This document shows positions 1 to 3,991 of a stretch of DNA of 6,869 nt, piece by piece. The notes under the pieces are model-generated. The model had not been told where the DNA came from. It saw nothing but the letters and a program-made list of their open reading frames with translations, and searched no databases. Each line of letters starts with the position of its first letter. Positions within the stretch are counted from its first letter, which is position 1. A program made the position numbers and the translations under genes. Source of the DNA: an uncultured Fibrobacter sp. (lineage in GTDB: Bacteria > Fibrobacterota > Fibrobacteria > Fibrobacterales > Fibrobacteraceae); contig CALATK010000094.1 of the NCBI GenBank assembly GCA_937891805.1, forward strand, positions 1 through 6,869, read 5' to 3'.

Positions 1-338
<338 letters not shown>

Positions 339-465
339 TTCTTTCAACGATTCAGTTCCGTGCCGCGTGGGCAGCCCGGATCCATCGTCGGGGACGCAAG
401 TCACTCCGCCGCTTTCCGAATGGTTCGTTCTTCAGGTCCCTTGCGGACCCTGCCGGCTGTGTATG
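339..465 (+). other. 23S-5S internal transcribed spacer
   Basis: A spacer of about 127 bases lies between the two rRNAs. No tRNA-like cloverleaf or T-loop sequence is visible. A small hairpin (GGTCC 435-439 with GGACC 445-449) lies shortly before 5S and could take part in precursor processing. That role is inference only. Confidence 0.7.
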
Positions 466-581
<116 letters not shown>

Positions 582-585
582 TCAC

Positions 586-622
586 GCCCCGCTTGCCGTA
601 AACGGCGAGCGGGGCTTTTTTT
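586..622 (+). terminator. Intrinsic terminator of the rRNA operon
   Basis: A 13-bp GC-rich stem pairs 586-598 with 603-615 around a TAAA loop, with a single G-T wobble, and a run of seven T follows at 616-622. It sits directly behind 5S rRNA, where the rRNA operon would be expected to end. It is a textbook Rho-independent terminator. Confidence 0.93.
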
Positions 623-658
623 ATGCCCGCTCCACTTCGTTACGCTCTCGCGACCACA

Positions 659-674
659 GCCGGTCGATACCGGC
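659..674. repeat. Perfect small inverted repeat between the two terminator copies
   Basis: GCCGGT (659-664) and ACCGGC (669-674) pair perfectly around CGAT. It lies downstream of the strong terminator and has no T tract of its own. Its function is unknown, and it may be chance in GC-rich DNA. Confidence 0.4.
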
Positions 675-690
675 CGCTTGTCGCTCACGG

Positions 691-723
691 CCCTTGCCGT
701 AAACCGCGCAGGGGGCTTTTTTT
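691..723 (+). terminator. Second, weakened terminator copy
   Basis: This is the downstream copy of the rRNA terminator. Base changes in the right arm have broken the long stem. A shorter stem, CCCTTGC (691-697) with GCAGGGG (708-714), can still form before seven T at 717-723. It may act as a backup terminator, or it may be a decaying duplicate. Confidence 0.55.
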
Positions 724-734
724 ATGCCCGCGTT

Positions 735-758
735 GTCATGCCCGCGCAGGCGGGCACC
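735..758 (+). repeat. REP-like palindromic element, copy 1
   Basis: GTCAT is followed by a hairpin with a perfect 7-bp stem, TGCCCGC (739-745) with GCGGGCA (750-756), around GCAG. The shape GTCAT-nCCCGCGnAGGCGGG-nA is that of a short palindromic repeat family common in bacterial intergenic DNA. A related copy in the opposite orientation lies at 972-996. The two differ at 6 of 24 positions, and four of those changes are compensatory in the stem. Confidence 0.7.
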
Positions 759-771
759 TTGCCGGACCCGA

Positions 772-850
772 GCCCGTGACGGGCCGCCCCCGACGCACGA
801 GGGGGTGGCGAGCGACAGCGTGCGAGCCAGGGGGAGGCCTACCCCTCACA
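772..850. other. GC-rich block of overlapping hairpins
   Basis: Several perfect or near-perfect stems follow one another here: GCCCG (772-776) with CGGGC (780-784); a 9-bp stem GCCGCCCCC (783-791) with GGGGGTGGC (801-809), with one G-T pair; and an AGGGG...CCCCT stem near 830-846. GCGAGCGACA and GCGTGCGAGC resemble each other. The composition is much richer in GC than the AT-rich stretch that follows. No coding function is visible. It may be a remnant of a structured repeat or small mobile sequence. Confidence 0.4.
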
Positions 851-859
851 CAAAAATAC

Positions 860-894
860 TGAGTTGTCAGTCGTCAGTTTTCAGTCCTCAGCAT
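860..894 (+). repeat. Heptanucleotide array, TCAGTnn type
   Basis: TCAG recurs at 867, 874, 881 and 888, giving an exact period of 7 (TCAGTCG, TCAGTTT, TCAGTCC, TCAG). The array is preceded by TGAGTTGT (860-867), which is the exact inverse complement of ACAACTCA at 930-937. It therefore faces the second array at 925-945 as an inverted pair. Confidence 0.75.
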
Positions 895-899
895 ATAAT
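871..899 (+). promoter_or_regulatory. Candidate sigma-70-type promoter
   Basis: A perfect TATAAT (894-899) is preceded at a 17-base spacing by TCGTCA (871-876), which matches 4 of 6 bases of the TTGACA consensus. It reads toward ribE but would give a leader of about 230 bases. The -35 and spacer lie inside the heptad array. A weaker alternative with ATGACA at 1024-1029 lacks a good -10. Whether this organism uses such a consensus is not known from the sequence. Confidence 0.35.
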
Positions 900-924
900 T
901 TGGCCCCAAGGGCGCGACTATAAG

Positions 925-945
925 AACTCACAACTCATTACTAAT
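925..945 (+). repeat. Heptanucleotide array, AACTCAC type
   Basis: Three period-7 units (AACTCAC, AACTCAT, TACTAAT) are visible, the last one degenerate. ACAACTCA (930-937) is the exact inverse complement of TGAGTTGT (860-867). The two arrays could therefore be arms of one inverted element around the AT-rich candidate -10. Confidence 0.5.
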
Positions 946-971
946 CCCGTCTCATACTTTCTTACTCAAGC

Positions 972-996
972 GGATCCTCGCCTTCGCGAGGATGAC
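972..996 (-). repeat. REP-like palindromic element, copy 2 (inverted)
   Basis: Read on the minus strand this begins GTCAT and forms a perfect 8-bp stem. On the plus strand the stem is ATCCTCGC (974-981) with GCGAGGAT (986-993) around CTTC. It is the counterpart of 735-758: the G-C pair next to the base of the stem is switched to C-G, and one C-G pair is switched to T-A, so pairing is kept while the sequence changes. The two copies point toward each other's 3' sides and bracket about 215 bases. Confidence 0.7.
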
Positions 997-1087
997 GTTT
1001 CTCGGGCCTGTTTCGGAACGAGTATGACAATCCTGGCCCTGCGCTTAGGTATTCCTTTGTCAAGAATCTTTTTTTTCCGCTTGATTG

Positions 1088-1116
1088 ATTCCGAAATCCG
1101 AATTCTGAATTCCGAA
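1088..1116 (+). repeat. Heptanucleotide array, TTCCGAA type, upstream of ribE
   Basis: Four period-7 units lie at 1089-1116: TTCCGAA, ATCCGAA, TTCTGAA, TTCCGAA. Positions 1088-1111 match 3511-3534 (upstream of nusB) at 23 of 24 bases in the same orientation. The array ends 20 bases before the ribE start codon, so it lies in the ribE leader or promoter region. Confidence 0.8.
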
Positions 1117-1136
1117 ATTTCTACATTTGCCCCCGT

Positions 1137-1736
1137 ATGTTTACAGGTATCATTCAAGCGACGGGTGAGATTGTTTCCCTTGTGCCCCGCGGGGACGCTC
1201 TTTCCATGGTGCTCCGGGCTCCGGGCTTTTTCAAGGATTGCAAACTGGGCGACAGCGTGGCCAACGACGGCGTGTGCCTTTCGGTGGAATCCTGCACCGC
1301 AGACGAGGCGACTTTTTGCCTGATGCACCAGACGGTGGAAAACACCGCCTTCAAGGCTGCGGCTCCCGGCAAGCTGGTGAACTTGGAACTGCCTTGCCGC
1401 GCTGACAGTTTTATGGGTGGGCATTTTGTGATGGGCCACGTGGACTGCGTGACCGAGGTTATCCAGGTGGTGCCTCGTGAAACCGGTGTCGAGGTGGACC
1501 TGAAGATGCCTGCCGACCTCAAGCGCTACATTATCCGCCGGGGCTCCATCTCCCTGAACGGCATCAGCCTTACGGTGGCCGAAAAGTTCGAGGACTCCAT
1601 CCGGGTGTGCATCATTCCGGAGACTCTGGCCCGCACGAACCTGCGTAACTGGGTGGCAGGGACCGTCGTGAATGTGGAAGTGGATATGCTGGGCAAGTAT
1701 ATCGAGAATTATTTGAAGGAACGTGACCTTGCTTAA
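1137..1736 (+). CDS. ribE: Riboflavin synthase (alpha subunit type)
   Basis: This enzyme catalyses the last step of riboflavin synthesis: two molecules of 6,7-dimethyl-8-ribityllumazine dismutate to riboflavin plus the pyrimidine precursor, in the cytoplasm as a homotrimer. The product has 199 residues, close to the usual 200-215. The start is fixed by the family N-terminus MFTGII, whose Phe2 and TG are conserved. The N-terminal barrel (1-97) holds [13 protein letters not shown] (38-50, Cys47); the linker holds [10 protein letters not shown] (94-103, His101); the C-terminal barrel holds [14 protein letters not shown] (134-147) and [11 protein letters not shown] (159-169). The N-barrel copy of the last motif is changed to [10 protein letters not shown]. 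No Shine-Dalgarno is visible before the ATG. The gene overlaps the start of ribBA. The symbol follows the ribE (ribC in some species) usage. Confidence 0.96.
   Translation: MFTGIIQATGEIVSLVPRGDALSMVLRAPGFFKDCKLGDSVANDGVCLSVESCTADEATFCLMHQTVENTAFKAAAPGKLVNLELPCRADSFMGGHFVMGHVDCVTEVIQVVPRETGVEVDLKMPADLKRYIIRRGSISLNGISLTVAEKFEDSIRVCIIPETLARTNLRNWVAGTVVNVEVDMLGKYIENYLKERDLA
1716..1720 (+). promoter_or_regulatory. Ribosome binding site for ribBA
   Basis: AAGGA lies inside the end of ribE. It is 8 bases from the TTG at 1729 but only 2 bases from the GTG at 1723, so it favours the TTG start. Confidence 0.6.
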
Positions 1737-2970
1737 TACTATCGAAGAGGCCATAGAGGATTTCAGGAACGGAAAGTTCCTTATCGTAGTCGATGACGAA
1801 GACCGCGAGAACGAAGGCGATTTTGTTATCGCCGCCGAGAAGATTACGCCTGAAAAGGTGAATTTCATGCTTCACGAGGGTAGGGGTGTGCTTTGCGCAC
1901 CGCTGCCTATTTCCCGCTGCCACGAGTTGAATTTGACCCGCCAGACGGCGGAGAACACTTCCATGCTGGGAACCCCCTTTACCATCATGGTAGATAAGAT
2001 TGAAGGCTGCACCACGGGTGTTTCGGCCCACGACCGTGCGGCTACCATCCAGGCCCTTGCCGACCCGAACTCCAAACCCGGTGACTTTGGTCGGCCGGGA
2101 CACATTTCGCCCCTGTATGCCCAGGAAGAAGGCGTGCTCCGCAGGGCTGGCCATACGGAAGCCGCCGTGGACCTGGCAAAGCTTGCAGGGCTTCGGCCTG
2201 CCGCCGCCCTCATCGAAATCATGAACGAGGACGGCACCATGGCCCGTCTTCCGCAATTGATGGAAGTGGCCAAAAAGTTCGGCCTCAAGATTATTTCTAT
2301 CCGGGACCTGATTGACTACCGCCTGAGAAACGAAAAACTGGTGCAACGTGTGGCTGCCCCCCACGTGTCCACCAAGTATGGCGACTTTACCGCCTACGCC
2401 TACAGGAGCAAGACCGACGGCGTGGAGCATGTGGCCTGGGTGGCCGGAGACCCCGACTTTAGCAAGCCCGTGTATGTGCGCGTCCATAGCGAGTGCCTTA
2501 CCGGCGACATTTTCGGGAGCCTGCGCTGCGACTGCGGCGAACAGCTGGCCTCCGCCATGAAGTTCATCGGCGAACACGGCGGCGTCCTTTTGTACCTGCG
2601 TGGGCAGGAGGGCCGTGGAATCGGGCTGTGCAACAAGCTTCGGGCCTACGAGCTGCAAGAGAAGGGCATGGACACGGTGGAGGCGAACCTTCACCTGGGG
2701 TTCAAGTCGGACCTGCGCCAGTACGGCACGGGAGCCCAGATTCTTGCGGACCTGGGGGTGCGGGAGATGCGTCTCTTGACCAACAACCCCAGCAAGATTT
2801 CGGGCATTTCTGCCTACGGACTCAAGATTGTGGAACGCGTGCCCATCGAAATCAAGCCCAACGAGAAGAACAGGTTTTACCTGCTGACCAAGCAGAAGAA
2901 GATGGGCCACCAGTTGCATGTGGACAGCGACCCCGCCGCGGCCGGCGAAGTGCCCAGCGAAAAGGTTTAA
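1729..2970 (+). CDS. ribBA: Bifunctional DHBP synthase / GTP cyclohydrolase II
   Basis: This protein supplies both precursors of riboflavin: 3,4-dihydroxy-2-butanone 4-phosphate from ribulose 5-phosphate, and diaminohydroxy-ribosylaminopyrimidine phosphate from GTP. It has 413 residues, a usual length. The RibB domain (about 1-200) has the acidic loop [10 protein letters not shown] (22-31), [12 protein letters not shown] (93-104), [10 protein letters not shown] (119-128), RAGHTEA (139-145) and EIMNEDG (163-169). The RibA domain (about 205-400) has zinc ligands in [21 protein letters not shown] (Cys256, Cys267, Cys269), the GTP-binding [10 protein letters not shown] (291-300) and LLTNNPSKI (349-357). 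I chose TTG at 1729 because it gives [11 protein letters not shown], the family N-terminus, and proper spacing from AAGGA; GTG at 1723 adds two residues. It overlaps ribE by 8 bases, which suggests translational coupling. Key residues in both domains look intact. Confidence 0.96.
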   Translation: MLNTIEEAIEDFRNGKFLIVVDDEDRENEGDFVIAAEKITPEKVNFMLHEGRGVLCAPLPISRCHELNLTRQTAENTSMLGTPFTIMVDKIEGCTTGVSAHDRAATIQALADPNSKPGDFGRPGHISPLYAQEEGVLRRAGHTEAAVDLAKLAGLRPAAALIEIMNEDGTMARLPQLMEVAKKFGLKIISIRDLIDYRLRNEKLVQRVAAPHVSTKYGDFTAYAYRSKTDGVEHVAWVAGDPDFSKPVYVRVHSECLTGDIFGSLRCDCGEQLASAMKFIGEHGGVLLYLRGQEGRGIGLCNKLRAYELQEKGMDTVEANLHLGFKSDLRQYGTGAQILADLGVREMRLLTNNPSKISGISAYGLKIVERVPIEIKPNEKNRFYLLTKQKKMGHQLHVDSDPAAAGEVPSEKV

Positions 2971-2973
2971 AAA

Positions 2974-2979
2974 AGAGGA
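2974..2979 (+). promoter_or_regulatory. Ribosome binding site for ribH
   Basis: AGAGGA follows the ribBA stop codon. It stands 7 bases before the ATG at 2987 but only 1 base before the ATG at 2981, which decides the ribH start in favour of 2987. Confidence 0.65.
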
Positions 2980-2986
2980 TATGAAC

Positions 2987-3451
2987 ATGGTGAACGAAAT
3001 CAAGAATTCTCTGAACGGTGCAGGCCTCAAGGTGGCCATAGCCGTCGCCCGCTTCAACGAGGTGGTCACCGACAAGCTCCTGGAAGGGACTGTCCGTGAA
3101 CTGGAACTGCTGGGTGTTGCCGACAAGGACATTACCGTGGTGCATGTTCCGGGCGCTTTTGAACTGCCGGGCGTGTGCCGCAGGCTTGCCGACAGTGGCA
3201 AGTACAGTGCCGTGATGGCCATCGGCGCCGTGATCCGTGGGGAGACCAGCCACTATGACGTGGTGGTGAACGCCTCTACCGGCGGTGTGGCAAGCATTGC
3301 CGCCGAAGGAAAACTCCCCGTGATTCTTGGAATCCTCACTACCGATACTGTTGACCAGGCCATGAACCGTGCTGGCCTCAAGGCCGGAAACCTGGGATCT
3401 AACTGGGCCGCCACTGCCGTGGAAATGGCTAATCTTTATAAGAACATTTAA
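2987..3451 (+). CDS. ribH: 6,7-dimethyl-8-ribityllumazine synthase
   Basis: RibH condenses the ribitylamino-uracil intermediate with dihydroxybutanone phosphate to give lumazine, the substrate of RibE. In many bacteria it forms a 60-subunit capsid or pentamers. From ATG 2987 the protein is 154 residues, the standard length. Visible motifs are ARFNE (21-25, substrate-stacking Phe23), VPGAFELP (54-61), the catalytic loop AVIRGETSHYD (81-91) with His89, and GILTTDTVDQAMNRAG (115-130) with a following KAGN (132-135). The gene begins 16 bases after the ribBA stop, so the three rib genes probably form one transcript. An in-frame ATG at 2918 lies inside ribBA, and another at 2981 is too near the ribosome binding site. 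Confidence 0.97.
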   Translation: MVNEIKNSLNGAGLKVAIAVARFNEVVTDKLLEGTVRELELLGVADKDITVVHVPGAFELPGVCRRLADSGKYSAVMAIGAVIRGETSHYDVVVNASTGGVASIAAEGKLPVILGILTTDTVDQAMNRAGLKAGNLGSNWAATAVEMANLYKNI

Positions 3452-3463
3452 ATAAAAAAGTTG

Positions 3464-3534
3464 ATTCGGATTTCGGATTTATGATTTCGGAATTTTACTC
3501 TAGATAAACAATTCCGAACTCCGAATTCTGAATT
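3464..3534. repeat. Inverted heptad array / long imperfect hairpin between ribH and nusB
   Basis: The left arm has TCGGA at 3466, 3473 and 3487 and TATGA at 3480, an exact period of 7. The right arm has CCGAA at 3514 and 3521 and CTGAA at 3528, also period 7. The arms are inverted: TTCGGAATT (3486-3494) pairs perfectly with AATTCCGAA (3510-3518) around a 15-base loop, and pairing continues outward with interruptions to about 3472/3532. There is no T tract after it, so it is not a classical terminator. The right arm is the near-identical copy of the repeat upstream of ribE. Confidence 0.8.
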
Positions 3535-3551
3535 AGTTAGAAGATCTACTT

Positions 3552-3989
3552 ATGAATAAGACTTACAGACCCGCCCGAGTTTTTGCCATGCAGCTCCTGT
3601 ATGCCATGGAGATTACGGGCTCTACGGCAGGGGAGGCCCTTCCGGGAGTCCTGGAATCCCAGCCTCTGCAAGACGACCAGAAAAAATACGGGATGAAGCT
3701 GGTGGACCTGGTGCAGGCCCATCGCGAAGAACTGGATGAAGACATCAAGGCCTGTTCCGTGCACTGGGAAATCGACCGCATTGCAAAGATTGACTGCATC
3801 GTGGCCCGCATCGCCATGGTGGAACTGCTGTTCGTGCCAGACATTCCCGTGAAGGTGGCCCTGTCCGAGGCCGTACAGATTAGCACCAAGTACAGCACCG
3901 ACTCGTCGGGAGCTTTTGTGAACGGACTTTTGTCGGGGTTCATGAACAAGCGCGGAATCAGCACAGGAATTCAAAAAAAGGATAATTAG
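3552..3989 (+). CDS. nusB: Transcription antitermination factor NusB
   Basis: NusB, with NusE (ribosomal protein S10), binds boxA RNA and helps RNA polymerase read through rRNA operons. The product is a 145-residue, mostly helical protein of normal family length. Family signatures are the N-terminal RPARVFAMQLLYAME (6-20), the central HWEIDRIAKIDCIVARIAMVELL (71-93), DIPVKVALSEAVQISTKY (97-114) and SSGAFVNGLLSGF (118-130). The start ATG is preceded only by a weak AGAAG (3539-3543). The gene follows ribH after a 100-base gap filled by an inverted heptad array; ribH-nusB adjacency is common in bacteria. It ends 2 bases before the next gene, so the two are likely cotranscribed. The C-terminal tail (131-145) is polar and lysine-containing. 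Confidence 0.93.
   Translation: MNKTYRPARVFAMQLLYAMEITGSTAGEALPGVLESQPLQDDQKKYGMKLVDLVQAHREELDEDIKACSVHWEIDRIAKIDCIVARIAMVELLFVPDIPVKVALSEAVQISTKYSTDSSGAFVNGLLSGFMNKRGISTGIQKKDN
3978..3982 (+). promoter_or_regulatory. Ribosome binding site deciding the GTG start of the DUF2723 gene
   Basis: AAGGA lies inside the end of nusB, 9 bases before GTG 3992. The next in-frame ATG (4010) is 27 bases away, which supports the GTG start. Confidence 0.6.
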
Positions 3990-3991
3990 TC

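Larger units (their letters stand above)
582..731 (+). repeat. 101-bp-offset direct duplication of the terminator region
   Basis: Positions 592-630 recur at 693-731 with 4 differences in 39 bases, all inside the stem region. The first block, CTTGCCGTAAAC, and the 20-base block GGGGC plus seven T plus ATGCCCGC are identical in both copies. A TCACG before each copy (582-586, 685-689) suggests the duplicated unit starts slightly earlier, with a 2-base length difference. The intervening DNA (631-684) is not part of the repeat and contains a perfect hairpin at 659-674. Confidence 0.8.
623..1136. other. Non-coding intergenic region, repeat-rich
   Basis: There are 514 bases between the rRNA terminator and ribE. 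Open frames here either begin inside the rRNA tail or overlap ribE out of frame, and none resembles a protein family or has a convincing ribosome binding site. The region holds the second terminator copy, two REP-like hairpins, a GC-rich hairpin block (about 772-850), period-7 arrays at 860-894, 925-945 and 1089-1116, and one candidate promoter. No tRNA and no FMN riboswitch motifs were seen. Confidence 0.75.

Noticed and set aside
339..465. tRNA in the 23S-5S spacer
   Set aside because: No T-loop, anticodon arm or acceptor stem could be assembled.
860..1116. Heptad arrays as a CRISPR array
   Set aside because: The repeats are 7 bases with no spacers between them, and no cas genes are present.
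724..1323. 199-codon plus-strand frame running from the REP-like repeats into ribE
   Set aside because: It crosses repeats and hairpins and then overlaps ribE in another frame, and its translation is not protein-like.
966..1868. Minus-strand frame of 300 codons over ribE
   Set aside because: It is antisense to the conserved ribE gene and runs into repeat DNA, with a low-complexity product without recognisable domains.
2918..2986. Upstream ATG 2918 as the start of ribH
   Set aside because: It would overlap the end of ribBA by more than 50 bases and add residues absent from lumazine synthases; ATG 2987 has the ribosome binding site and gives the standard 154 residues.
1612..3222. Very long minus-strand open frame (536 codons) across ribBA
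   Set aside because: It is antisense to ribBA, the end of ribE and the start of ribH, all of which have clear family motifs. The antisense protein resembles no known family and has no supporting start signals; long antisense frames are expected in GC-rich genes with biased codon use.
3452..3551. Ordinary Rho-independent terminator after ribH
   Set aside because: The hairpin is AT-rich, has a large loop and is not followed by a T run; it fits a heptad repeat element better.
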